Of a DNA stretch of 7,788 bases, positions 1-5,537 are shown in pieces (within the stretch, counting starts at the first letter, position 1; each line of letters starts with the position of its first letter). The notes under the pieces are model-generated. The model was given only the letters and a program-made list of their open reading frames with translations. It ran no database searches and had not been told where the DNA came from. Position numbers and translations under genes: made by a program. The DNA is from Clostridia bacterium. GTDB lineage: Bacteria > Bacillota > Clostridia > Oscillospirales > Ruminococcaceae. The stretch spans positions 1-7,788 of the forward strand of contig WFLZ01000181.1 of assembly GCA_009177225.1 (NCBI GenBank), given 5' to 3'.

Positions 1-228
1 AGCGTTTTCACCTGTAAGACGACGTTTTTTAGCCTTGCCGTCGTCTGATTCTGCTGTGTACCAGTTAGCCGTGTAGCTGACAGTAGCACCGTTTTTGGTG
101 CGTCCTATCATGTTCTTTTCGGTTTCAAGCTCCTCATCAGACGGAATTTCTCCTGTCCATTCGGTTATGTAGAAGTCCATAGAACCGAGTGGGATTTTGT
201 TTAATTCTTTTGTCTGTGTGTGTGACAT
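1..228 (-). CDS. Major tail protein, N-terminal part (cut by window edge)
   Basis: An open frame starts at the ATG at 228 (protein start MSHTQTKELN) and runs 76 codons without a stop to the window edge, so the C-terminus is missing. The SD GGAGGAT lies 7 nt upstream, inside the last codons of the previous gene, whose TAA is only 3 nt before the ATG. Residues around 39-76, with the pattern NMIGRTKNGATVSY then WYTAESDDGKAKKRRLTGE, resemble the N-terminal tail-tube region of major tail proteins of Clostridia siphophages (NGA-x-LEY, then a short acidic turn ending in DLGK). In such phages this protein polymerises into the tail tube. Its position right after the tail-terminator-like gene is the normal place for it. 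The family call is from remembered pattern and context. An alternative is another tail-tube-like virion protein. Confidence 0.72.
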   Translation of the reverse strand, partial: MSHTQTKELNKIPLGSMDFYITEWTGEIPSDEELETEKNMIGRTKNGATVSYTANWYTAESDDGKAKKRRLTGENA

Positions 229-231
229 AGA

Positions 232-558
232 TTAATCCTCCATTTTCTGAATAGTTTCAAAAGAAAATACTGTCATGAACATATTTTCTTCCTTTAGATA
301 CGTGTCGCCATCTTTTTCAATCTCGACGGAACGGAAAAGATTTTCAATTTTCCGCTCCAAATCAGGATTTTTCTTTTCTGAATATAGTTCTATCTGGATA
401 GTGACACGGCGATAAAGATTGTAGTTGTCTGCACCCTGAATCTCCGTTCCAGCCTCCAGATACGCTATAAACGGCAGTTTCTGAGGTTTGCTGAATTGCA
501 GGTATGCAACAGGAGTGCCAAGTGTGCAGAGCTTTTCATAAATTTCTGAAAGTTCCAT
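232..558 (-). CDS. Tail completion / tail terminator-like protein
   Basis: This 108-aa protein starts at an ATG that shares one base with the TAA of the preceding gp10-like gene (TAATG), so translation is probably coupled. It begins with a short helix (MELSEIYEKLC), then beta-rich sequence (LPFIAYLEAG, YRRVTIQIELYS), a helix (LERKIENLF) and a final strand (MFMTVFSFETIQ). That alpha/beta order and length fit the small tail-terminator or neck proteins of Firmicutes siphophages, which cap the tail tube and join it to the head connector. I recognise the layout rather than a diagnostic motif, so the call leans on position between gp10 and the major tail protein. It could equally be listed as a conserved phage structural protein of unknown function. 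Confidence 0.65.
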   Translation of the reverse strand: MELSEIYEKLCTLGTPVAYLQFSKPQKLPFIAYLEAGTEIQGADNYNLYRRVTIQIELYSEKKNPDLERKIENLFRSVEIEKDGDTYLKEENMFMTVFSFETIQKMED

Positions 559-962
559 TACAAGCCCTCCAGAAGTGCGTCAACTTTTTCTTCGGCGTGG
601 TTTTCAGCGGTTTCAACGTGAACTTTCGGCGGTATTTCACCATAAACACGTCCTGTGCCGTCTTTCAGTAGATGACCCAATTCAAGAAGATGTACAAGCT
701 GATATTGTTTATTGTGGACAGTCAACTGAATTTTTCCTCTTGTTTGCGTTGCCGAAAGTGTCCAACCTCTTTTATACTTGCCTTTTGTCAGTTTCTTGTT
801 GTTTCCTTTGTAGACTGGCGACAGACTTTTTACCTCTGAAACTGCTTCTTTGCCGATTTTTTCAAGACCGTCTGTAACTTCCTGCCTGATTTCGTCTGTA
901 TACTGTTTGCAAAAACTGGTTAGAACCTGTGAAAAATTTTCAGGGGTTATACTGTCTGCCAT
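558..962 (-). CDS. HK97 gp10-like head-tail/neck protein
   Basis: This is a 134-aa protein. The start is the ATG at 962, with a strong SD (CGGAGGAA) 5 nt upstream, so the gene overlaps the preceding head closure gene by 23 nt. Residues 15-45 form a long amphipathic helix (SFCKQYTDEIRQEV...), followed by SLSPVYKGNNKKLTKGKYKRGW and then a beta segment with QLVHLLELGHLLKDG. The order 'helix, SPV-x-G, basic Gly-rich turn, W, then LE-x-GH' is characteristic of the HK97 gp10 / Bacillus phage gp10-type family, which acts at the neck or as a tail-joining component of siphophage virions. The gene order (connector, closure, gp10, terminator, major tail protein) supports it. Family call is good; exact structural role is inferred. 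Confidence 0.85.
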   Translation of the reverse strand: MADSITPENFSQVLTSFCKQYTDEIRQEVTDGLEKIGKEAVSEVKSLSPVYKGNNKKLTKGKYKRGWTLSATQTRGKIQLTVHNKQYQLVHLLELGHLLKDGTGRVYGEIPPKVHVETAENHAEEKVDALLEGL

Positions 963-1278
963 TGCGTTCCTCCGTTCTGAAAACCAGTTGCCGATGCTGT
1001 TCCTTATAGTCGTCTATGTGCTTGATGTCATAAGTCCTGCCGTTGTATACTATCCTGATTTCAGATGACAGAAAACCGACTATTTTTCGGGAATACCTGA
1101 TTTTAAAAATCATATCGTTTTGAGAGTTGACCTGTGCAGCGTTATAGTACTCCCGCCCGCCAGTGCCGTTTACAGAAGCCCAAGCCGTGAAAAAGTCCTC
1201 CCATTCAGTAGTCTGATTACCGATTTTGTCACTTGTATTTCGCAGAACCTGAAAAATAATTTTCTTTGTATAAGCCAC
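940..1278 (-). CDS. Phage head closure protein (head-tail joining family)
   Basis: This 112-aa protein starts at a GTG. The start is fixed by the SD TGAGGTGAT 3-5 nt upstream, which itself includes the TGA stop of the connector gene (TGAGGTGATTTT-GTG). It is mostly beta: KKIIFQVLRN at the start, the W/AW segment WEDFFTAWASVNG, then REYYNAAQV, FKIRYSRKI and IRIVYNGRTYDIKHIDDYKEQHRQLVF. The 'AWAxVxGxGGREYYxA' core and the 'V-x-Y-NGR-x-YDI' strand are the pattern of the SPP1 gp16 / Phage_H_T_join stopper family, which closes the connector after packaging to hold the DNA in. It sits between the connector and the gp10-like gene, as expected. The C-terminus overlaps the next gene by 23 nt. Confidence 0.87.
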   Translation of the reverse strand: MAYTKKIIFQVLRNTSDKIGNQTTEWEDFFTAWASVNGTGGREYYNAAQVNSQNDMIFKIRYSRKIVGFLSSEIRIVYNGRTYDIKHIDDYKEQHRQLVFRTEERNGRQYNP

Positions 1279-1287
1279 AAAATCACC

Positions 1288-1578
1288 TCACAGATAATTG
1301 ACGGCATACAGACTTAAAATGGTTTTAACGCACGGATTGACCTGTCTGTTAATGTTCAGTGTGTAGTCACGTTGCGTGTACATATCAGATACCAGCACCA
1401 TGAAAGCAGTAGCGAGGTCATCGTGCTGATTTATTTCGGTTTCAGAAAGTCCCGTGTAGCCTGTGATGAACGTTTTCGCCGCAGACATAAGGACTTTTTC
1501 TATAATTTCGTCGCTGTCGTTGTCACTGATACCGCAGTAATCCTTGACGATTTCCGTTGTTATTTCACTGATTTTCAT
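1288..1578 (-). CDS. Head-tail connector protein (gp6/gp15-like)
   Basis: This is a 96-aa, all-helical protein with an ATG start overlapping the TGA of the capsid gene (ATGA). It begins KISEITTEIVKDYCGI, followed by an acidic turn (SDNDSDEII), a helix ending in the AAKTFITGYTGL segment, then DDLATAFMVLVSDMYTQRDY. The pattern 'AA-x-x-xI-x-x-YTG' followed by 'A-x-x-xLVSDMY-x-xRD' is typical of the small gp6-like connector (adaptor) family that forms a ring under the portal in HK97-type phages. The place directly after the major capsid gene agrees. The first residues suit the 'LK-x-YL-x-I' start seen in the family. I see no anomaly. Confidence 0.87.
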   Translation of the reverse strand: MKISEITTEIVKDYCGISDNDSDEIIEKVLMSAAKTFITGYTGLSETEINQHDDLATAFMVLVSDMYTQRDYTLNINRQVNPCVKTILSLYAVNYL

Positions 1579-2714
1579 GATGTTGCTGGGTGTACCAGTA
1601 CAGCAAGTTTCTGTTCATCGGTAATCTTGCTGTCAAACTCAAACCATGCGTTTATGCCGACTGCGTGCTGAGTAGCATATTTTTCCCTGAGAACGTCAAT
1701 AGCGATATTTTCACGGAAATTAACAGAAAGTCCCTTGTAGTCGCCGTAAAGTATTGATTTTGCACTTGCGGCAACTTTCGGCATATTATCCGATAAATAA
1801 ACGGGTTTTCCGAGCAGTCTGTAGGGGAAGCTCTGCGTAACATCAGGTTCAAGGAGCGGTCTGCCGTTTGTGTCGGTAAGGAGCTTGACAGCGGTGAATG
1901 TATCGGGATTCATAGTCCAGCACGCACCGGTCTGAAAACTCTGCTTTATTGCAGACTGAAGCTTGACAAGGTCTTCAAGACTTATTGCTGTCTTTGCCTT
2001 TGCGGTGACAGTATTTGATGTACTCAAAGCTCCTTCTGCCTTGTCGGTTGTGCCATGCAGAAGCTCCTTTTCAAGACATATGGCAATCTGTTCAGCCATG
2101 TGACGAGTGATAAATCCCATAATGTCAATGGCAGAGTTGTTGATTACACTCTTGCCGACGAGGGTCAACGCACCCATGAGGTATCCGGACAGGTCAACAG
2201 TAACAAACTTTCCGGCATCTGCTGTAAGTTCAGTAAATTCCTCAGCATAGCCGACTGTAATATCGTGACCGCTTGCCTTTGTGTACTTAGGAATTTTCAA
2301 TGTTCCTTTTACATGGTACATCTCTGCACCTGACAGAATAGGACATATTTCCGTAACCGTCTTGATGATTCTGTTAGCGATAGTCTGCGGAATTACAGCT
2401 CCGTTGTTGGCAGTTGTGAAATTCTGTTCGCCTGCACGCATTTCTGTAACTTTACCTCTTATGTAGTCGGTGAATGCACGTTCTTCTGCCTCTGTGGTGC
2501 TTGTCTTGTCTCCGGACGGACTGACAATATCAGTGATATTTCTTGCTTTGTCAGCCTTTGCGATTGTGTCGTCAATGGCTCTGATTTCGTTTTCCAGCCT
2601 GTCAAATTCCGCTGTTTCTTCTTCTGTGAAGGCTCTTTCTTCAGCCGATGCGCTGTCAAGAAGCGACTGCATTTCAGCTTTTAAAGCTGCTCTTTTTTCG
2701 ATAAGTTTCTTCAT
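1575..2714 (-). CDS. Major capsid protein, HK97 family
   Basis: The protein has 379 aa, within the usual range for HK97-type capsid precursors. Residues 1 to about 60 form a charged coiled coil (KKLIEKRAALKAEMQSLL ... FDRLENEIRAIDDTIAKAD), the delta or scaffold domain that the neighbouring protease normally removes. Residues around 90-115 (EQNFTTANNGAVIPQTIANR) look like the start of the N-arm. The rest carries HK97-fold features: KGTLKIPKY, GYAEEFTELTADAGKFVTVDL, ALTLVGKSVINNSAIDIMGFI, then PYRLLGKPVYLSDNMP and ILYGDYKGLSVNFRENIAID toward the end. The product builds the icosahedral shell. The ATG overlaps the protease TGA (ATGA). A 7-residue motif (AEERAFT) occurs at residues 24-30 and again at 76-82, bracketing the delta domain. 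The cleavage site cannot be fixed from sequence alone. Confidence 0.95.
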   Translation of the reverse strand: MKKLIEKRAALKAEMQSLLDSASAEERAFTEEETAEFDRLENEIRAIDDTIAKADKARNITDIVSPSGDKTSTTEAEERAFTDYIRGKVTEMRAGEQNFTTANNGAVIPQTIANRIIKTVTEICPILSGAEMYHVKGTLKIPKYTKASGHDITVGYAEEFTELTADAGKFVTVDLSGYLMGALTLVGKSVINNSAIDIMGFITRHMAEQIAICLEKELLHGTTDKAEGALSTSNTVTAKAKTAISLEDLVKLQSAIKQSFQTGACWTMNPDTFTAVKLLTDTNGRPLLEPDVTQSFPYRLLGKPVYLSDNMPKVAASAKSILYGDYKGLSVNFRENIAIDVLREKYATQHAVGINAWFEFDSKITDEQKLAVLVHPATS

Positions 2715-3274
2715 TTGATTTTCTCCAATCTTTCAATAAATTCAGAATAGTCCGGTTTTTCGGAGTATTCCGGCATAACGTCAATTGCACGGCTTTCAAT
2801 GTCGGTCAGGTTGTCCGCCCTGTACTCAATGGAAGTCGCTGAATAACACGGGATTTTGTCCTTTACAAGTGTAACATGGTCAAGCATGAAGTCTTTGACG
2901 TGGCGAATCGGCAGACCGTCCACACGCTGTTCAAGTTCGTCAACAACATTGTACATTCCGAAACTCCAGCCTTTTATTTTGCCTTTGCGTGCCATGTCTA
3001 TAACACTTTCGTCTGTTATCAGAACGTCCGCACGAAGTCCTATAGCGTCCTCTGAGAGTTTCAGCGTGCCATCATTTGTGTGAGCGTAAGCCGTCGGGCA
3101 GTGGTCAACGGTCATCGCAATATCACCGGACTTCTTTATAGCACTGTCAAAAGCACGTTCTTCAATCATCTCAATGACTTTTCCGTGTGGCGTGACAACG
3201 GGTCTTGAAAGCTTTCCCGTGACATTCACATAGCCTGTTATATGAAGTCCGTCGGCTCTTTTTTCGATTTTCAT
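2711..3274 (-). CDS. HK97-family prohead protease (peptidase U35)
   Basis: This 187-aa serine protease matures the capsid by removing the delta domain of the major capsid protein. The 'ITGYVNV' strand at residues 12-18, IEERAFDSAI (37-46), the catalytic-type His in TVDH (H58), and the Ser in KGWSFGM (S104) fit the U35 family, as does the later strand LDHVTLVKDKIPCYSAT. I chose the ATG at 3274 because the SD AGAGGTGAT lies 3 nt before it and MKIEKR is a normal family start. A longer frame from 3346 would cross the hairpins and has no SD. The gene overlaps the capsid gene by 4 nt (ATGA). It stands after a 99-nt gap, unlike all its neighbours. It may also act on other virion proteins such as the extended portal, which is speculation. 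Confidence 0.93.
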   Translation of the reverse strand: MKIEKRADGLHITGYVNVTGKLSRPVVTPHGKVIEMIEERAFDSAIKKSGDIAMTVDHCPTAYAHTNDGTLKLSEDAIGLRADVLITDESVIDMARKGKIKGWSFGMYNVVDELEQRVDGLPIRHVKDFMLDHVTLVKDKIPCYSATSIEYRADNLTDIESRAIDVMPEYSEKPDYSEFIERLEKIK

Positions 3275-3277
3275 TGT

Positions 3278-3286
3278 ATCACCTCT
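3278..3286 (-). promoter_or_regulatory. Ribosome binding site of the prohead protease
   Basis: AGAGGTGAT, 3 nt before the ATG at 3274, matches most of AGGAGGTGAT, the full complement of the 16S rRNA 3' end. It fixes the protease start and rules out the in-frame upstream ATG at 3346. The same core recurs before the portal, immunity and head closure genes. Confidence 0.88.
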
Positions 3287-3301
3287 TTCTGTTTCAGGGT
3301 A

Positions 3302-3333
3302 TAAAAAAAGCACCATGAAAGGTGTTGTTTTTT
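3302..3333. terminator. Bidirectional terminator-like hairpin upstream of the protease
   Basis: A short stem (CACC at 3311-3314 with GGTG at 3321-3324, loop ATGAAA) is flanked by an A tract at 3303-3309 and a T tract at 3328-3333. Read on the minus strand it is followed by C and seven Ts. Read on the plus strand it is followed by TTGTTTTTT. The core stem is only 4 bp plus weak A-T pairs, so efficiency may be low. It sits 28 nt before the protease start codon, inside what should be one late operon. Confidence 0.5.
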
Positions 3334-3346
3334 GATATTCGGGCAT

Positions 3347-3375
3347 AAGAAAACCGCTCTCGGTGAGGGCGGTTT
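3347..3375 (-). terminator. Terminator-like hairpin at the end of the toxin-immunity cassette
   Basis: Bases 3351-3375 form a 25-nt inverted repeat: 7 bp (AAACCGC/GCGGTTT), one mismatch on the minus-strand RNA (a G-U pair on the plus strand), 3 bp (CTC/GAG) and a 3-nt loop. On the minus strand it is followed by TTTTCTTAT. The stem starts inside the TAA stop of the small acidic gene, the classic place for a rho-independent terminator. It would end or attenuate transcripts of the portal-toxin and immunity genes before the protease. Confidence 0.65.
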
Positions 3376-3703
3376 AATCATCTGAAAGCCAACATTCAGC
3401 AGATTCTATTCTATTTTGTATGTCTTTTGCATCACAATTCTTTTTTTCGCCTATCTGCTTTACTGCATCAAGTATTTTTTGAGATTTTGTATTCTGTATG
3501 ATTTCATCAAGGACATCAAGAGTATAGAGAAATTCTTCTGCATTAAGTTCTTTCCAGAAAGCTATAGTTTCATCAACACTTTTTGAAAGTTCTTCCGCAA
3601 GGGGTATCCAGTAATTTTCTTCAATCATCGGATATTCAAAAAATTTCTTGTCATATTCAATTTTGTCATTAATAAGCCACTTACACTTATTTTTGTCCAG
3701 CAT
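3374..3703 (-). CDS. Small acidic protein, probable immunity protein for the portal-fused toxin
   Basis: This 109-aa protein belongs to no family I can name. The start is the ATG at 3703, placed by the SD AGGTGA 5 nt upstream. A GTG at 3712 lies inside that SD and is a poor choice. The gene overlaps the end of the portal-toxin gene by 17 nt, so the two are probably translated together. By hand count it has 25 Asp/Glu against 15 Lys/Arg, a net charge near -10. It looks all-helical, with aromatic-rich segments (KKFFEYPMIEENYWIPL, TIAFWKELNAEEFLYTL) and two Cys near the C-terminus. It has no signal peptide or membrane segment, so it should be cytoplasmic. A small, acidic, helical protein directly downstream of a nuclease toxin domain is the usual form of an immunity protein that blocks the toxin. 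The phage head operons I know have no gene here. GC of 3421-3600 is about 32% by hand count, against about 44% in capsid-gene samples. Confidence 0.7.
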   Translation of the reverse strand: MLDKNKCKWLINDKIEYDKKFFEYPMIEENYWIPLAEELSKSVDETIAFWKELNAEEFLYTLDVLDEIIQNTKSQKILDAVKQIGEKKNCDAKDIQNRIESAECWLSDD

Positions 3704-5525
3704 TGAAATCACCTATCTTTCTTTGTGAGTTATCTGGGAATATTGTACCGTCTTTTCCGTCAAGAGAGCCATTTTTATCAGTGTAAATTCCAACTGTTAC
3801 GCCTCTATGCTCCCCAAAAATAGTATACGAAGTAATGTTGCCATTGCCGTCTTTATTTTCAAATACAACCTGTTTTTTCTTCAGAACATCAACACCGGCT
3901 TGACGTATATCTTCCCTTGTCCAACTTTCTGGAAAACACGATTGACCTTTATCTTTTTTTTTCATACTATTTTTATGTGAAGGAACATTCCCGACCCTTA
4001 CGCCATTTTCGTATGTATGTACTATGTTATATTCTATCCCTCTGCGTTCAAGTTCTTCAATATTTTCTTGTCCGTGACCGCCTTTGATGAATTTGCCTCC
4101 GCCTTTTTCAGGCTTTTTAGGATTTTTGTATGCTGTAAATTCACCAATACTGGAATGATTAATAACATTATCACTTATAATTATATCACTTTTTTCAGAA
4201 TTGTCAAGACTTTTCGCCGAATTTCCGGAAGATGCCGAAGATAATCTACCACCGCCACCTCCGGAACAGAAACGTCCTTTTTCGTCGTGATTGTGATTAT
4301 ATCGGAGTTCGATTTCTGCACGTTCCTCACCATGAGAATCAAGCTTAGTGGTTTGACCAGTGTTAGGCGTAAAGACCTCCATAGTTTTCGGATTGAGAAG
4401 AACGTCACCAAGACCCATAGTCACGAAATTAAAGCCGAGTGGTTCATAATCTTCTTCCCGACGGATTTCGTCAACCTGTAAAATGTGATTTTTAATGGCT
4501 ATCTGATAAGCTTCATAGCGTTCCCTTAGACTGCCTCGTGTAAGTTCTTTTGTGTCGAATGCAAAATAAAAGCTCTGATACTTTTCTTCTTCGAGGAGCA
4601 GAAAAGCGTCAAGAGCGGTTTCAATCTGGTTAAGAATAGCCGTTATAGCTGAAATAAATTTCTTGTTGTCGTCGTCGCTTGCACCGCCGTCAATGACAGT
4701 GTGTGGAAAGCCGAAAATCTTACATATTTCGACGCTGTTGACTTTTTTGTTCTCGTTTATCTGGAGTTCAACAGCGGTTGAAGATACCGGCTGAAAGTCA
4801 AGACCGTCATTCAGAACTGGGATTTTTTCGTTGTCATTATCGTACAACGCACGGCAACCGGTTTTTACAGTTTCAAGAGCTTCGGCGGAAAGTTTGTTTT
4901 TGGCTTTCAGGAAACCACCCTTGTTACCGCCTGTCTTGTTCATTTTGTTTTCGAGTTTCAGCGAATTATAGGCAACTGAGAGAATTTTCGGGTTATCGTC
5001 CTGAATTGGAATATTGCTGTAGCCGTTTTTTGTCTTTCTGAAAAGTCTGATAAACTGAAAGTCATAAAATTTTCTGCCGTTCACCATGATGTCGAACGCC
5101 TTGAAAATCGGGTCATTATTGGTCATTATGCTGATGTTCCTGCTGTCAACGTAATGCAGACTTTTTGTCTTTATTCCGTCGGAATTTACATAAATCCACG
5201 CACCATTTCCCAAGAAATAATCTTCTGTGACTGACTTCCACATATCAACAGTACTCAAAGTGTCGCCGGTTTCACCGTTAAGGAGTGAAAGACGATTATC
5301 GTCCGTAATTTCGGTAATTCTGCCGTTTTCCTTTTTGTAGAGTTTCACGGGAAGACGTGAAATTGTCTCAGCAATTTTGTTGATGCAAGCCGAAACCGTC
5401 GGTATCTCCATAGCCTGTGAACGTGTGACCGTCTGTTCTGAAAAAATCGTACTCAAAGCTGAAACGTCCATAAGTCCGACAGGTTCGGCACGGGTTTCTT
5501 GTTTATGCTTAAATAATTTAAAAAT
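3687..5525 (-). CDS. HK97-type portal protein fused to a C-terminal EndoU-like nuclease toxin
   Basis: This is a 612-aa protein if begun at the ATT at 5525 (see the separate RBS entry), or 594 aa from the ATG at 5471. Residues 1 to about 393 are a complete HK97-family portal: FKLFKHK start, EIPTVSACINKIAETISRLPVKLYKK near residue 40-65, MNKTGGNKGGFLKAKNKL near 195-212, KIFGFPHTVIDG near 269-280, and the family's usual ending NPKTMEVFTPNTGQT near 378-392. It forms the DNA entry ring at one capsid vertex. Typical portals end about there. Here a linker follows, NHNHDEKGRFCSGGGGGR (410-427), then a domain at about 450-612 with GGHGQENIEEL (482-492, H484), VRVGNVPSHKN (509-519, H517), QSCFPESWTREDI (528-540) and a C-terminal strand ending TIFPD (594-598). 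These match, from memory, the bacterial EndoU-type RNase toxins of the BECR fold seen in polymorphic and phage MuF-type toxins. Catalysis in that fold uses two His and a Lys; H484, H503, H517 and H573 are candidates. Exact family needs a profile search. The next gene overlaps it and is a likely immunity partner. Confidence 0.85.
   Translation of the reverse strand: MFKLFKHKQETRAEPVGLMDVSALSTIFSEQTVTRSQAMEIPTVSACINKIAETISRLPVKLYKKENGRITEITDDNRLSLLNGETGDTLSTVDMWKSVTEDYFLGNGAWIYVNSDGIKTKSLHYVDSRNISIMTNNDPIFKAFDIMVNGRKFYDFQFIRLFRKTKNGYSNIPIQDDNPKILSVAYNSLKLENKMNKTGGNKGGFLKAKNKLSAEALETVKTGCRALYDNDNEKIPVLNDGLDFQPVSSTAVELQINENKKVNSVEICKIFGFPHTVIDGGASDDDNKKFISAITAILNQIETALDAFLLLEEEKYQSFYFAFDTKELTRGSLRERYEAYQIAIKNHILQVDEIRREEDYEPLGFNFVTMGLGDVLLNPKTMEVFTPNTGQTTKLDSHGEERAEIELRYNHNHDEKGRFCSGGGGGRLSSASSGNSAKSLDNSEKSDIIISDNVINHSSIGEFTAYKNPKKPEKGGGKFIKGGHGQENIEELERRGIEYNIVHTYENGVRVGNVPSHKNSMKKKDKGQSCFPESWTREDIRQAGVDVLKKKQVVFENKDGNGNITSYTIFGEHRGVTVGIYTDKNGSLDGKDGTIFPDNSQRKIGDFNAGQK
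3709..3714 (-). promoter_or_regulatory. Ribosome binding site of the putative immunity gene
   Basis: AGGTGA lies 5 nt before the ATG at 3703, within the last codons of the portal-toxin gene. It selects the ATG over the overlapping GTG at 3712, and lets ribosomes load for immunity even without finishing the toxin reading frame. Confidence 0.75.
3954..3962 (-). repeat. A9 homopolymer inside the toxin domain
   Basis: Nine consecutive As on the coding strand encode the Lys run of SMKKKDKG (Lys 522-524 of the 612-aa form). The tract lies before the FPESW motif. A one-base slip would keep the portal and linker intact but lose the C-terminal half of the toxin domain. Confidence 0.6.
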
Positions 5526-5528
5526 ATT

Positions 5529-5537
5529 ATCACCTCT
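5529..5537 (-). promoter_or_regulatory. Ribosome binding site pointing to an ATT start for the portal
   Basis: The minus strand reads TGAGAGGTGATAAT-ATT, where TGA is the large terminase stop and AGAGGTGAT matches most of the full anti-SD complement. The in-frame ATT at 5525 lies 3 nt after this match. The same layout precedes the GTG of the head closure gene (TGAGGTGATTTT-GTG) and the ATG of the protease (AGAGGTGATACA-ATG). Starting here adds 18 residues (start FKLFKHKQET), like the MxLFxxxK starts of HK97 portals. The downstream ATG at 5471 has no SD in front of it. Confidence 0.72.

Noticed and set aside
540..970. Possible frameshift or fusion between the head closure, gp10-like and tail completion genes because of their overlaps
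   Set aside because: Each gene has its own start, SD or coupled stop-start junction, a normal length for its family and a coherent fold pattern.
575..2718. Several plus-strand open frames opposite the capsid, connector and gp10 genes
   Set aside because: All lie antisense to well-supported minus-strand genes, have no SD pattern or recognisable domains, and have low-complexity or Cys/Phe/Ser-rich products typical of reverse-strand shadows.
3275..3346. Longer protease start at 3346 (MPEYQKTT...)
   Set aside because: It would translate through a terminator-like hairpin and has no SD, while the ATG at 3274 has a strong SD at good spacing and a family-like N-terminus.
3704..3712. GTG start at 3712 for the small acidic gene
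   Set aside because: The GTG is part of the SD (AGGTGA) that serves the ATG at 3703.
2020..5460. Repeated GTACTCAAAG at about 2020, 5253 and 5449 as a possible regulatory repeat
   Set aside because: All copies lie inside coding sequence in conserved protein regions (Ser-Thr/Leu-Ser-Thr codons), have no regular spacing and no palindromic structure, so chance and codon use explain them.
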